The notes: a model not told the origin generated them from the letters alone. A DNA stretch of 64,000 bases from CAZTDU01 sp050248795 (GCA_050248795.1 JBFWRS010000009.1:35010-99009), one strand, 5' to 3'; counted from the stretch's first letter, positions 43,762 through 52,428 are shown. Translations and numbers: made by a program.

Positions 43762-44982
43762 CTATCGAGGGCCGAACAGCGCCCGCCCGCGCCACAACCA
43801 CGCCAGCGCGGCCGCCAGCACCAGCCACAGCACGGCGATGGCGGCGAAGTAGCCCTCCGGTGCGTAGCCGGTGGCGCTCGGCGGCCACAGGCCCAGCACG
43901 ACGCCGAAGCCCCACTGGCCGATGAACATGGCACTGAAGCCGCCCATGTTCAGCAGCGTGTTGACGCGCCCCGCCATTTCCACCGGAAAGCGCCGCATGG
44001 CGATGGTGTGCGCCAGCGTCGCGCCAGCGCCGAAGAAAATCAGCAGCGCCCAGTACACCGGCGCGCCGGTGGTCACGCCCAGCGCGATCGGCGTAAGCGC
44101 GGCGAGCGTGCCGGCCATCATCGCGGCGAGCACCGGCACCTCCGAGCGGCCGCGCCGTGCCACGCGGTCGCCAAGCGGGCCGGAAACCAGGTAGCCGGCC
44201 ATCATGGCGAACGCGAGCATCGCCAGCAGCCACGCCACGCCCGAAGCGCTGTAGCCCGCAATGTCGCGCAGCCACATCGCCATCCACAGGTTGAGCAGCG
44301 TGTACACCGCGAACTGGTTGGCGGCGATCGCCGCGGCGGCACGGCGAAAACCCGGATCGCGCGCGATCATCGCCAGCCCGGCGAGCTGCGCCGACATCGA
44401 TGCCGGCTTCGCCGCGGCGGTGCGCTCGGGCACCCACAGCGCGAACACCGCCGACAGCATCACCGAGCCGGCCGCGAGCGCGAGGAATATGTCGCGCCAG
44501 GACATCGCGCGCAGGGCGTACTCGAGCGGAAACGACGTCGCCAGCATGCCGATGCCGCCGACCGAGAACGCCAGCGCCAGCAGCAGGCCGAGGCGCTCGC
44601 GCGGGTACCACAGGGAGAACGCCTGCATGGTGCCCATCATCGCGGCGGAAACGCCGATGCCGGCAAGCACGCGGCCGGCGAGCAGCCCCTCGAAGCCCGA
44701 TGCCTTCGCGAATACCAGCGCACCGACGCCGGCCAGCGCAAGGAGCGTGCCGTCGACGCGCCGCGGCCCGTAGCGATCCAGCGCCATGCCCAGCGGCAAC
44801 TGCATCAGCACGAAGCTGGCGAAGTACGCGCCGGTGAGCAGGCCGAGCTGGGCCGCGCTCAGCCCGAACTCCTCGACCAGCCGCGGTCCCAGCACCGCGT
44901 TGATCGAGCGATAGATGTACGAAAGGAGGTAGCCCGCGAGGAACGGCAGGGCTACGCGCAGCGCGATCCGGTCCAGCGTCAG
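43762..44982 (-). CDS. MFS transporter with probable CTG start
   Basis: A 406-residue 12-helix major facilitator with the LGMALDRYGPRRVDG loop after helix 2 and LVSGPLGDRVARRG after helix 6-7. Family-like sequence begins LTLDRIALRVALPFLAGYLL, but no ATG, GTG or TTG exists in frame before helix 1; the first GTG would remove that helix. CTG at 44982-44980 overlaps the TGA of the upstream SDR, just as ATGA overlaps do elsewhere in the window. Likely coupled translation from CTG. Substrate unknown. Confidence 0.82.
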   Translation of the reverse strand: MTLDRIALRVALPFLAGYLLSYIYRSINAVLGPRLVEEFGLSAAQLGLLTGAYFASFVLMQLPLGMALDRYGPRRVDGTLLALAGVGALVFAKASGFEGLLAGRVLAGIGVSAAMMGTMQAFSLWYPRERLGLLLALAFSVGGIGMLATSFPLEYALRAMSWRDIFLALAAGSVMLSAVFALWVPERTAAAKPASMSAQLAGLAMIARDPGFRRAAAAIAANQFAVYTLLNLWMAMWLRDIAGYSASGVAWLLAMLAFAMMAGYLVSGPLGDRVARRGRSEVPVLAAMMAGTLAALTPIALGVTTGAPVYWALLIFFGAGATLAHTIAMRRFPVEMAGRVNTLLNMGGFSAMFIGQWGFGVVLGLWPPSATGYAPEGYFAAIAVLWLVLAAALAWLWRGRALFGPR

Positions 44983-45731
44983 TTCTTCGGTGCTTCGAGG
45001 CCGCCGAGGTAGAAGCGGTTCCAGGTCGGCCCGATGATGATTTCGTTCACGCAGGTGCGCGCCGGCATCTGCGCGAGGAACAGGATCGCGCGCCCGAGGT
45101 CCTCCGGCTGCGCCATGCGCGCGCGCTCCTCTGCCGAGGGCGGCACCGGGCGCTTCTCCATGATCGGCGTGGCGACTTCGCCGGGCAGCACCGACGTGGC
45201 GCGGATGCCGTTCATGCATTCCTCGATGTTGATCGACTCGGTGACTGCGATCACCGCCCGCTTGGTGGCGTTGTAGGCGGGGCCGGTGAGTACGCTCGCG
45301 TAGCGCCCGGCCCACGACGACACGTTGATGATCAGTCCGTCCTTGCGCGCGCGCATGCCGGGGATCACCGCGTGGCAGCAGTAGAACAGGCCATTGAGGT
45401 TGATGCGGACCACTTCGTCCCAGCCTTCCAGCGTCATCGCGCGCAAGCTGCGCTTGGCAAGGTTGGTGCCGGCACTGTTCACCAGGATGTCGATGCGGCC
45501 GTGGCGCTGCTCGATGTCGGCGGCGCATTTCGCCACCGCGTCGCGGTCGGACACGTCGAGCAGCACCGCCTCGGCGCTACCCGCCTGCTTCAGCCCGGCG
45601 AGCGCGGCGGCGTTCGATTTCGCGTTGCGCCCGGCGATCACCACGTGTGCCCCCGCCTTCGCCAGTTCGGTCGCGCCGGCGAGGCCGATGCCCGAGGCGC
45701 CGCCGGTGATCCAGGCTACCTTGCCTTTCAT
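44979..45731 (-). CDS. Short-chain dehydrogenase/reductase
   Basis: A 250-residue SDR: TGGASGIG (9-16), a NSAG motif near 85-88, catalytic S139, Y153 and K157. A GGGGAGAGGG ribosome site precedes the ATG, and a perfect TATAAT lies upstream on its strand (45764-45759). It is transcribed together with the MFS transporter and diverges from an amidotransferase gene. Substrate unknown. Confidence 0.9.
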   Translation of the reverse strand: MKGKVAWITGGASGIGLAGATELAKAGAHVVIAGRNAKSNAAALAGLKQAGSAEAVLLDVSDRDAVAKCAADIEQRHGRIDILVNSAGTNLAKRSLRAMTLEGWDEVVRINLNGLFYCCHAVIPGMRARKDGLIINVSSWAGRYASVLTGPAYNATKRAVIAVTESINIEECMNGIRATSVLPGEVATPIMEKRPVPPSAEERARMAQPEDLGRAILFLAQMPARTCVNEIIIGPTWNRFYLGGLEAPKN

Positions 45732-45748
45732 CGCCCTCTCCCCCTGAG

Positions 45749-45763
45749 ATAATGGCCCATTAT
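45749..45763. promoter_or_regulatory. 15-bp perfect palindrome at a divergent promoter
   Basis: ATAATGG (45749-45755) and CCATTAT (45757-45763) are exact inverted repeats. They overlap a minus-strand TATAAT (45764-45759) reading toward the SDR and a plus-strand GATAAT (45748-45753) reading toward the amidotransferase. It may be an operator that blocks both, or simply two -10 boxes back to back. Confidence 0.5.
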
Positions 45764-45787
45764 AGGGATCGGGAAGCGGGCAACAGC

Positions 45788-46573
45788 ATGCGGACAGGCC
45801 CCCTGCGCATCGGCGTTTCGGCGCGCACGCAGTACGGCGACGCGGCCCAGAAGGGGTACCGCAGCAAGAACGTCTACTTCATCGAGCAGTCGTACGCGCA
45901 GTACATCCTCGCGCACGACGCCTTGCCCTTCCTCGTGCCGGATGTCGCCGGGCACCGCGACACCTCGCTCAGCCTCGCCGACTACGCGCGCGAGCTGGAT
46001 GGCCTCATGCTGCAGGGCGGCACCGACGTCGCGCCCGCGAGCTACGGCGAGGAAGCGCTGCGGCCCGAGTGGGCGGGCGACGCGCCGCGCGACCGCTACG
46101 AACTCGAACTGGTGGCGCGCTTCATCGACGCGGGCAAGCCCGTGCTCGGCATCTGCCGCGGCCACCAGATCATCAACGTCGCGCTCGGCGGCACGCTGTA
46201 CCAGGACCTGCTCGAACAGGTGCCCGGCGCGCTGCGGCACGCGGATCCCGCCCTCTACACCAGCAACTATCACGACGTAGACATAGAACCAGGCTCGGGG
46301 CTGGCGGCGCTGTATCCGGGTGCCGGGCGCGTCAGCGTCAACACCATGCACCACCAGGCGGTAAAAACGCCGGGCCGCGGTTTCGTCGTCGAGGCGCGCT
46401 CGAGCGCGGATGGTGTGATCGAGGCGATACGCTACACGGGTGGCCAGTACCTGGTCGGCGTGCAGTGGCACCCCGAGTTCCTCGACCACCGCGATGCGCG
46501 CCTGCTGGACGGCACGCCGCTGATGCGGGAATTCCTGCAGGCCGCGCGCGACGCGCGGCAGGCCTCAGCCTAG
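45788..46573 (+). CDS. Class I glutamine amidotransferase, PuuD-like gamma-glutamyl hydrolase
   Basis: A 261-residue enzyme with nucleophile C123 in GICRGHQ and H228/E230 in QWHPE, plus the LDGLMLQGGTDVAP segment of the gamma-glutamyl-GABA hydrolase group. It would release glutamate from a gamma-glutamyl compound. ATG 45788 is preferred to 45752, because the latter lies inside the promoter palindrome. Its stop overlaps the convergent hypothetical gene by 9 bases. Confidence 0.88.
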   Translation: MRTGPLRIGVSARTQYGDAAQKGYRSKNVYFIEQSYAQYILAHDALPFLVPDVAGHRDTSLSLADYARELDGLMLQGGTDVAPASYGEEALRPEWAGDAPRDRYELELVARFIDAGKPVLGICRGHQIINVALGGTLYQDLLEQVPGALRHADPALYTSNYHDVDIEPGSGLAALYPGAGRVSVNTMHHQAVKTPGRGFVVEARSSADGVIEAIRYTGGQYLVGVQWHPEFLDHRDARLLDGTPLMREFLQAARDARQASA

Positions 46574-46966
46574 CTGGATCTTGCCGCCGCCCGGACCGCC
46601 CCCGCCCATCGGCGGCAGGCCGCCCTGCGGGATCACGATGGAGGAGGCCTGCTGGCGGCGCATCTCCTGCAGCTCGCGCATGGTGCGCTCGATCGCGGCC
46701 TTGGCCGCGGCGCCGAACTTCTTCGCCGCGTCCTCTAGCGTATCGGCGTCGATCTGGAAGTTGATCGGCAGCGCGCCCACCGTGCTCATGACCTGCGTCT
46801 CGCCGACCCAGGAGACTTTGCGCGCGGCATCGGGCTTGCCGTTGCCGTCCACCGGCGTCATCTTGCGGATGGTGCCGACGCGGCGGTCGGTGTAGACCTC
46901 CTCCAGCCAGAGGTCGGCGGCGTTCATCTCGGGTTCGGTCATGCGGTCGTCGGGTCTGGAAGCCAT
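46565..46966 (-). CDS. Conserved cytoplasmic protein of unknown function
   Basis: A 133-residue protein without a signal or membrane helix. It has a LWLEEVYTDRRVGTIRKMTP segment, a beta-rich middle (VMSTVGALPINFQID), a long helix (AAKAAIERTMRELQEMRRQ) and a glycine-rich tail. I recall similar uncharacterised proteins in Burkholderiales but no function. A second start at 46942 (MTEPEMN) is possible. Confidence 0.65.
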   Translation of the reverse strand: MASRPDDRMTEPEMNAADLWLEEVYTDRRVGTIRKMTPVDGNGKPDAARKVSWVGETQVMSTVGALPINFQIDADTLEDAAKKFGAAAKAAIERTMRELQEMRRQQASSIVIPQGGLPPMGGGGPGGGKIQLG

Positions 46967-47035
46967 GGCGCGATGTTCCGTGTCAAAGGGCCGTAACGAT
47001 AGCAGTCCGATCCTGCCCAGTCCAACCGCGGTGCG

Positions 47036-47677
47036 CTATTGCGCGAGCCCCGGAAACAGGGCCTTCAGTCCCTCGGCCATCGTCTGCACCGCCATCGCCG
47101 CGAGCAGCAAGCCGAGTATTCGCGTGGCGACATTCAGCCCGGTGAGGCCGAGCCGGCGCTCGATGAGGTCGGCGCGGCGCAGCGTCGCCCAGGCGATGAG
47201 GCAGACGAAGGCAACGCAGCCGAGGATGACGAACTGGTGCATGAAGCCGCCCTGCTCCGCGGCGATGATGGTGGTGCTGATCGCGCCCGGCCCGGCGAGC
47301 AGCGGAAACGCCATGGGCACGATTCCCGACTGTGCGCCGGTTTCCATCTCGCGCGCCTCGCCCTCGGACTGGCGCACGCCGCCGGCCTGCGCGTTCAGCA
47401 TCGCCAGCGCCATCAGCAGCAGCACCAGGCCGCCGCCGACGCGGAATGCGGCGAGGCTCGCACCGATCAGCTCGAGCAGCGCCTCGCCGACGAATACCGA
47501 GACGCCCAGCACCACCAATACGCTCACCGCAATCGTGCGCGCCAGAGCCTCGCGCTCGGGCTGCGTGCGCCGCGCCGTGAAGGCGAGGAAAAACGGCACT
47601 GCGAGGAAGGGGTCGACCACCGCGGTCAGCGTGACCGCGAAGCGCAGGTAGTCGTTCAGCGAGGCGAGCCCTTCCAT
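47036..47677 (-). CDS. marC: MarC-family integral membrane protein
   Basis: A 213-residue protein with six hydrophobic helices. The PLLAGPGAISTTII motif is diagnostic for MarC/YchE proteins, as is the FLAVPFFLA start region. The family's function is unsettled; the antibiotic-resistance link of the name is not supported. A TAGAAT box ends 7 bases before the ATG, so the message may be leaderless. Confidence 0.9.
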   Translation of the reverse strand: MEGLASLNDYLRFAVTLTAVVDPFLAVPFFLAFTARRTQPEREALARTIAVSVLVVLGVSVFVGEALLELIGASLAAFRVGGGLVLLLMALAMLNAQAGGVRQSEGEAREMETGAQSGIVPMAFPLLAGPGAISTTIIAAEQGGFMHQFVILGCVAFVCLIAWATLRRADLIERRLGLTGLNVATRILGLLLAAMAVQTMAEGLKALFPGLAQ

Positions 47678-47683
47678 GGCGGC

Positions 47684-47711
47684 ATTCTACGCACCGGCGT
47701 GCACGTAGAAT
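47684..47711. promoter_or_regulatory. Overlapping divergent TAGAAT promoters (marC / peptidase)
   Basis: ATTCTACG (47684-47691) and CGTAGAAT (47704-47711) are exact inverted repeats. Each contains a TAGAAT -10 box pointing outward. The minus box ends 6 bases before the MarC ATG and the plus box 9 bases before the peptidase ATG, so both transcripts would start at or next to the start codon. Each promoter's -35 position falls on the other's -10. Confidence 0.6.
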
Positions 47712-47720
47712 CCGATCTAC

Positions 47721-48317
47721 ATGCCGCGCCTGCTTGATCGCCTGAAATCCCGTCTGCGCAACGCCGCGGTGCCCACCGAACTGCATGTTGGGGAGTTGCG
47801 CATCGAGGTGCTGCGCAAGCCCATCCGCACGCTGACGCTGCGCGTGTATCCGCCGGATGGCTGCGTGCGCGTGTCGGCGCCCTGGCGCGCGAGCGACGAA
47901 TCCATCCGCGGCATCGTCGCCGGCAAGCTGGCGTGGATCAGGCGGCATCGCGCGCGCATCGCCGCCGCGCCTCCTGCGTTGCCGCCCGAGCCGCTGACGC
48001 CCGCGCACCGCGCGGACCTGAAGCGCCGCATCCCGCCGCTGCGGAAGAAATGGGAAAGCGCGCTCGGCGTGCAGGCCGCGGCCTGGGGCGTGAAGCGCAT
48101 GAAGACACGCTGGGGAAGCTGCAGCATCCACGCGCGCCGCATCTGGCTGAACCTGGAACTTGCGCGCTACCCCGAGGCGTGCCTCGATTACGTCGTCCTG
48201 CACGAGGTCGCGCATCTCATCGAGCGCGGCCATGGCGCGCGCTTCAAGGCGCTGCTGGGCATGCACATGCCCGACTGGAAGGCGCGACAGGCGCTGCTGC
48301 GCGGGCCTCCCGCCTAG
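47721..48317 (+). CDS. YgjP-like zinc metallopeptidase (M48/DUF45)
   Basis: A 198-residue protein. The zinc site H161-E-x2-H165 (LHEVAHLIERGHG) with H171, preceded by MKTRWGSCS, is typical of the YgjP/DUF45 group. No Shine-Dalgarno precedes the ATG. It is convergent with a WYL regulator, sharing a CTAG stop overlap at 48314-48317. Role unknown; some relatives are DNA-protein or protein-processing peptidases. Confidence 0.9.
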   Translation: MPRLLDRLKSRLRNAAVPTELHVGELRIEVLRKPIRTLTLRVYPPDGCVRVSAPWRASDESIRGIVAGKLAWIRRHRARIAAAPPALPPEPLTPAHRADLKRRIPPLRKKWESALGVQAAAWGVKRMKTRWGSCSIHARRIWLNLELARYPEACLDYVVLHEVAHLIERGHGARFKALLGMHMPDWKARQALLRGPPA

Positions 48318-49288
48318 GGCCGCCTGCGATACCTGCGCGCGGCCTCGGCGTGTGCGCGGGCGACCTTGTCGCGCAGGGCCTTCGGCGCCAGCACCTCGAC
48401 ATCCGCGCCATGGCGCATCAGGTCCATCACCAGTTCGCGATCGTCGCTGTAGGGGAACTCCAGCAGGTACGTGCCGTCGGGCTCGCTGCGGCCGCGCTGC
48501 TGCGGGTGCCAGGATTCGTCGGCAACCCAGCGCGCCGCGTGCGGCGAGAAGCGCAGCTTCGCCATCTGCGTGCCGCGGCCGCTGAAAATGCCGTAGCCCG
48601 CGGCAAGCGCGGCATCCAGATCCGCGTCCGGCACCGGCTTTGCGCGCTCCTCCAGCAGGCGCGCAGCGCGCAAGCCGTCCAGCGCGAAGCTGCGGACGTC
48701 CTCGCGCAGGTGGCACCACGCATCGAGGTACCAGTTGCCGCGGTAGTGCACCAGGCGCTGCGGCGAGATCGTCCGCTCGGTGGTCTGGCCGCTGCCGCGG
48801 CTCCAGTGGCGGATGTGCAGGCGCTTGCGCTTCAGCACCGCGGTCGCGGCGACTTCGAAATACGCCGTGTTCGTGCTGCGCGCGGCGATGCGCAGCACGC
48901 GGATGCGCCTGCCGATCTCGGCGAGCGGCACGTCCTCGCTGGCGAGCAACTGGCGCAGGCGATCGAGCAGCGGCTGCACGTGCCGCGTCAGCAGGCCCGG
49001 CTCGAGCCCCTTCAGCAACTGTTCCATCGTCAGCAGCGCGTAGGCTTCCGAGGCGCTGAACCAAAGCCCGGGCAGTTCGGCGCGCTGCGCGCCTCTGGCG
49101 GCGAAGCGGTAGCCGCCGGCGTCACGGTCCCACTCGATCGGCGCGCGGTGGCGGCTGCGCAGGTATTCGATGTCGCGCTTGAAGGTCGCGGGGGAAATCT
49201 CCAGCGCATCGAGGAACGCCTGGCGCGGCACCACGCCGCGCTCGCGGATCAGCTGCTCGTACTTGTAGAAACGTTCGGTGCGGTCCAC
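48314..49288 (-). CDS. WYL-domain transcriptional regulator (YafY/DeoR-like)
   Basis: A 324-residue protein. An N-terminal winged-helix HTH (RFYKYEQLIRERGVV, then QAFLDALEISPATFKRDIEYL) is followed by the WYL domain (VHYRGNWYLDAWCHLRED) and its C-terminal extension. WYL proteins sense ligands, often nucleic acids, and regulate DNA-damage or defence genes. No defence genes are adjacent here. Confidence 0.9.
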   Translation of the reverse strand: MDRTERFYKYEQLIRERGVVPRQAFLDALEISPATFKRDIEYLRSRHRAPIEWDRDAGGYRFAARGAQRAELPGLWFSASEAYALLTMEQLLKGLEPGLLTRHVQPLLDRLRQLLASEDVPLAEIGRRIRVLRIAARSTNTAYFEVAATAVLKRKRLHIRHWSRGSGQTTERTISPQRLVHYRGNWYLDAWCHLREDVRSFALDGLRAARLLEERAKPVPDADLDAALAAGYGIFSGRGTQMAKLRFSPHAARWVADESWHPQQRGRSEPDGTYLLEFPYSDDRELVMDLMRHGADVEVLAPKALRDKVARAHAEAARRYRRRP

Positions 49289-49300
49289 GCGGCTGCGTGC

Positions 49301-49669
49301 CTAGCGCCCCGGCGGGCGATTGCGCCCCGAACTCATGCGGTTGTGGAACACCCACCACGCCGCCGCGAGCGCGACCGGGCCCGACAGCGTATCGAGCAGT
49401 TCGCCATCGACCCAGCGGAATTCGGCCGCGCAGACGAGGTACACGCCGGACATGAAGGCAGCCGCGGTGGCGCCGAGCGCCGGGGGCAGGAACTGCATGA
49501 GTTCCTTCCTGCGCAGCGCGCACCACACCTGCACGATGGCGATGAGGAGCGCCGCCGCGGCGATCGCGGCGCCGGCGAGGAATGCGACGATGCCGTAGAG
49601 CTTGATGAAGGCGGACGCTCCGTTCTGCCGGCGTTCGGCCCGGCGGCTTACTTTACACTGGCGCCCCAT
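49301..49669 (-). CDS. Small three-helix membrane protein, unknown function
   Basis: A 122-residue protein with three hydrophobic segments (IVAFLAGAAIAAAALLIAIV, ALGATAAAFMSGVYLV and PVALAAAWWVF). The only start before them is ATG 49669, which overlaps the divergent HIT-gene ATG by two bases. No family recognised. The C-terminus is basic (RMSSGRNRPPGR). Its stop is 12 bases from the start of the WYL gene. Confidence 0.55.
   Translation of the reverse strand: MGRQCKVSRRAERRQNGASAFIKLYGIVAFLAGAAIAAAALLIAIVQVWCALRRKELMQFLPPALGATAAAFMSGVYLVCAAEFRWVDGELLDTLSGPVALAAAWWVFHNRMSSGRNRPPGR
49654..49659 (+). promoter_or_regulatory. TACACT -10 candidate for the HIT/YjbQ pair
   Basis: TACACT lies 8 bases before the HIT ATG with no Shine-Dalgarno between. 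This again suggests a nearly leaderless transcript. No clear -35. Confidence 0.35.
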
Positions 49670-50075
49670 GACTGCAGCCGATCCTTTTTCCTGCCTGTTC
49701 TGCAAGCCGCAGCGCGAGATCCTCGCCGAGAATACCGGCGCGATCGCCGTGCTTGACACCTATCCGGTATCGCCCGGACACGCGCTGGTGGTGCCGCGCC
49801 GGCACGCGGTGACGATCTGGGACCTCACCGAGGACGAGTTCGACGACTGCTTTCGCCTGGTGCGCACGCTGAAGCCCTTGCTCGAAGCGCGCTACTCGCC
49901 GGACGGATTCAACGTCGGCGTCAATTGCGGCGAAGCGGCCGGCCAGTCGGTATGGCACGCGCACATCCACGTCATCCCGCGCTACAAGGGCGACACGCCG
50001 AACCCGCGCGGCGGCGTGCGCCATGTCATCCCGCTGAAGGCCCACTACCCGCGGCGACCGCACGCGAAAGCATGA
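49668..50075 (+). CDS. HIT-family nucleotide hydrolase
   Basis: A 135-residue protein with the histidine triad H97-x-H99-x-H101 (WHAHIHVIPR) and an N-terminal CLFCK cysteine pair that may bind zinc. The length is typical of HINT/HIT proteins, which hydrolyse nucleoside phosphoramidates or dinucleotides. Its stop overlaps the yjbQ start (ATGA). Confidence 0.93.
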   Translation: MTAADPFSCLFCKPQREILAENTGAIAVLDTYPVSPGHALVVPRRHAVTIWDLTEDEFDDCFRLVRTLKPLLEARYSPDGFNVGVNCGEAAGQSVWHAHIHVIPRYKGDTPNPRGGVRHVIPLKAHYPRRPHAKA

Positions 50076-50521
50076 TCGCGCAGCAGACTTTCTCGCTGCG
50101 CACGCGCGGCCGCGGCACCACCGACATCACCGCCGAGGTCGCGCGCATCGTGCGCGCGAGCGGCATCGCCACGGGCCTCGCCAACGTGTTCCTGCAGCAC
50201 ACCAGCGCGTCGCTGCTGCTCACCGAGAACGCCGATGCCGACGTGCGCCGCGACCTGGAGACGATCATCGCGCGCCTCGCGCCTGACGGCGACCCGGCCT
50301 ACGTGCACGACACCGAAGGCCCGGACGACATGGCCGCGCACGCGCGCGCGGTGCTGACCAGCAGCGCGCTGCAGCTCCCGGTGTCCGGCGGCGCCCTCGC
50401 GCTCGGCACCTGGCAGGGCATCTACCTGTGGGAGCACCGCCACGCGCCGCATCACAGGAGCGTGGTGGTCACGGTGATGGGAGAGCCCGGGCGCGGAATA
50501 AGCCCGCCCGCCGCGCGTTAG
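50072..50521 (+). CDS. yjbQ: YjbQ/UPF0047-family protein
   Basis: A 149-residue protein. FLQHTSASLLLTEN, the DGDPAYVHDTEGPDDM segment and GTWQGIYLWEHR are diagnostic of UPF0047 (YjbQ), a family with weak thiamin-phosphate synthase activity reported. It overlaps the HIT gene by 4 bases and is translated together with it. Confidence 0.9.
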   Translation: MIAQQTFSLRTRGRGTTDITAEVARIVRASGIATGLANVFLQHTSASLLLTENADADVRRDLETIIARLAPDGDPAYVHDTEGPDDMAAHARAVLTSSALQLPVSGGALALGTWQGIYLWEHRHAPHHRSVVVTVMGEPGRGISPPAAR

Positions 50522-50568
50522 CCGCTTACCGGGGGTACGATCCCTGGCCCAACCCAAGGAGAGGAACC

Positions 50569-50811
50569 ATGAAACGCACCGCACTTGCCGCTGTCCTGGC
50601 GTTCGCCTGCAGCACCGCCTTTGCCTTCCACTGCCCGGCCGACATGAAGAAAATCGACGCCGCGCTGGCGAAGAACCCGAAGCTGTCCGCGGCACAGATG
50701 GCCGAGGTGAAGAAGCACCGCGCCGAAGGCGAAAAGCTGCACAAGGAAGGCAAGCACCAGGCATCGGTCGACACGCTCGCCAAGGCGATGGGCATCCTCG
50801 GCGTCAAGTAG
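50569..50811 (+). CDS. Small exported protein of unknown function
   Basis: An 80-residue protein with a good AAGGAGAGG ribosome site and a signal peptide (MKRTALAAVLAFACSTAFAF). The mature part is lysine-rich and helical (CPADMKKIDAALAKN, then VKKHRAEGEKLHKEGK). Probably periplasmic. No domain recognised. Confidence 0.75.
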   Translation: MKRTALAAVLAFACSTAFAFHCPADMKKIDAALAKNPKLSAAQMAEVKKHRAEGEKLHKEGKHQASVDTLAKAMGILGVK

Positions 50812-50841
50812 CCTGCCGCATTGCAGCGCCACACGCGGCTA

Positions 50842-52428
50842 TCAGCATTTCCGCGCTGATAGCCGCGGCTCGCCGGTGCGCACCCAGTACTCCAGCCACT
50901 TGCGGTCGGCTGCGGCGACGCGGCTCATGCGCTCCTTCAGTTCCGCCATCGCGCGGTCTGCACGTGCCCATTCGCGCTGCGTGCACGCCGCTGCCATGAT
51001 GCCGGCCGCGCTGTAGGCGAGCCGGCGGTTGCGATCCCGCTCGTCGATGTCGAGTTCGGCGACCGTGTCGTAGGCGCGCTGGTAGGCCTGCAGCGCATCG
51101 GCATAGCGGCGCTGTTCCCACAGCGCCCAGCCGAGCCCGCGCAGCACGCTCTCGCGGTCGCAGCCGCGCACCAGCCTCCCTCCTTGGGCACGCACCGCGT
51201 CGTGCGGGTACTTTTCGAGGATCGCGAGCGCGCTGCGCAGCGCGGTTTCGGCCTCGGCATGCCGGCGATGGCCGGTGTGAATGTCGGCGATGCGTTCGTG
51301 CATGACCGCGGCCAGCGGGTGGTCCGCGCCGCGGGTTCGCTGGATGATAGCGAGCGCCTCGCCGTAGCTGTGCAGCGCATCCCTGGGGCGCTGCTCGAGC
51401 TTTGCCTGGGCGCCGAGCCTGAAATGCGCCTGCCAGTCATCGGGCACGGGCGACGGCTCGGATCGCCTCCCCACCGGCGCTGGCTGCGTGCCAACCGCCT
51501 GCTGCTTCTGCGCGCGTGGGGTGCCCGCAGTGCGCTGCCCGGCGGCGGGATCCGCATCGCCAATTCCCAGGTGCGCGCGGATCAAGGGCCACTCCAGGAA
51601 TGCGATGCCAAGCAGCGCGACGAATAGCATGCCTGCGGCCGACACAGGCGCTTGCTTCCGCGGCTGCGCTGCTCCAGCCTCCCTCCCGGGTAGCTCCGGG
51701 TACGCACCGCTTGATGAATGGGTGGCGACCGGGGCATCGAGCATGCCCTGGCTCGCGCGCGGGACGTCCACGCCCGCGACCCGGCGCACCGGAATGCCGA
51801 AAGTCTCCTGCAGGTCGATACCCTCCACGTCGGCGGAAAGCTGCAGGTACCAGCGCACGTAAACGCGGTCTGCGGTAGCCCGCGTCCACCGGAGGGTACC
51901 GGAGTAGCCATCGCTGGGCGGCGCTCCCGGCGGCACGGCGATACGGAACGCGAGCAGCGTGCCGTTCGGCGCCGGGCTTGCACGCGCCTCGACCGCCTTC
52001 CTGAACAGCGTGCGCTCATAGCTGTTGTTCTTGCGCAGCACGCCGCCGCGCATGCCATGCTCGGTGCAGGTCAGCGTGCAATGGAAACGGTTGCTGGCGT
52101 CGTACGGAAGCGGGACAAGCAGCGACCCTGCGACCACGCCACCCGCCTCGCCCGGGTACGGATCGAGCTCCAGTGCGATGCCGCGATAGCGCTGCCAGCG
52201 CAGCGTCGACAGGACCGCGTACCAGACGATGCCGGCACCAACGACTGCGAATACCCCTGCAGCAATCCAGGCAAGCGTATCCCTGCCCGGAACCGGCCGG
52301 AAATCCGCCAACTGCACTGCCAGGATCGCGTTCCAGATCATGGCGATCAGCCAGTTGGCGAGAGGGAAGCTGCGGCTGCTGCCGCGGATCGGCCGCTTCG
52401 TCCCCCAATCGGGCTTCGGTGTCGGCAT
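50842..52428 (-). CDS. Membrane protein with C-terminal TPR repeats, unknown function
   Basis: A 528-residue protein. Two helices near 22-42 and 50-74 enclose a first hydrophobic hairpin; residues 75-250 are a beta-rich, DUF3592-like extracytoplasmic or cytoplasmic region; a third helix lies near 265-286; a proline/alanine linker follows, then TPR units from about 335 to 500 (WQAHFRLGAQAKLEQRPRDA, YADALQAYQRAYD). No close family recognised. It stands alone between convergent and divergent neighbours. Confidence 0.6.
   Translation of the reverse strand: MPTPKPDWGTKRPIRGSSRSFPLANWLIAMIWNAILAVQLADFRPVPGRDTLAWIAAGVFAVVGAGIVWYAVLSTLRWQRYRGIALELDPYPGEAGGVVAGSLLVPLPYDASNRFHCTLTCTEHGMRGGVLRKNNSYERTLFRKAVEARASPAPNGTLLAFRIAVPPGAPPSDGYSGTLRWTRATADRVYVRWYLQLSADVEGIDLQETFGIPVRRVAGVDVPRASQGMLDAPVATHSSSGAYPELPGREAGAAQPRKQAPVSAAGMLFVALLGIAFLEWPLIRAHLGIGDADPAAGQRTAGTPRAQKQQAVGTQPAPVGRRSEPSPVPDDWQAHFRLGAQAKLEQRPRDALHSYGEALAIIQRTRGADHPLAAVMHERIADIHTGHRRHAEAETALRSALAILEKYPHDAVRAQGGRLVRGCDRESVLRGLGWALWEQRRYADALQAYQRAYDTVAELDIDERDRNRRLAYSAAGIMAAACTQREWARADRAMAELKERMSRVAAADRKWLEYWVRTGEPRLSARKC

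Noticed and set aside
48314..49288. The WYL regulator as a marker of an anti-phage defence island
   Set aside because: No nuclease, helicase, retron, restriction or other defence gene lies nearby; neighbours are housekeeping genes.
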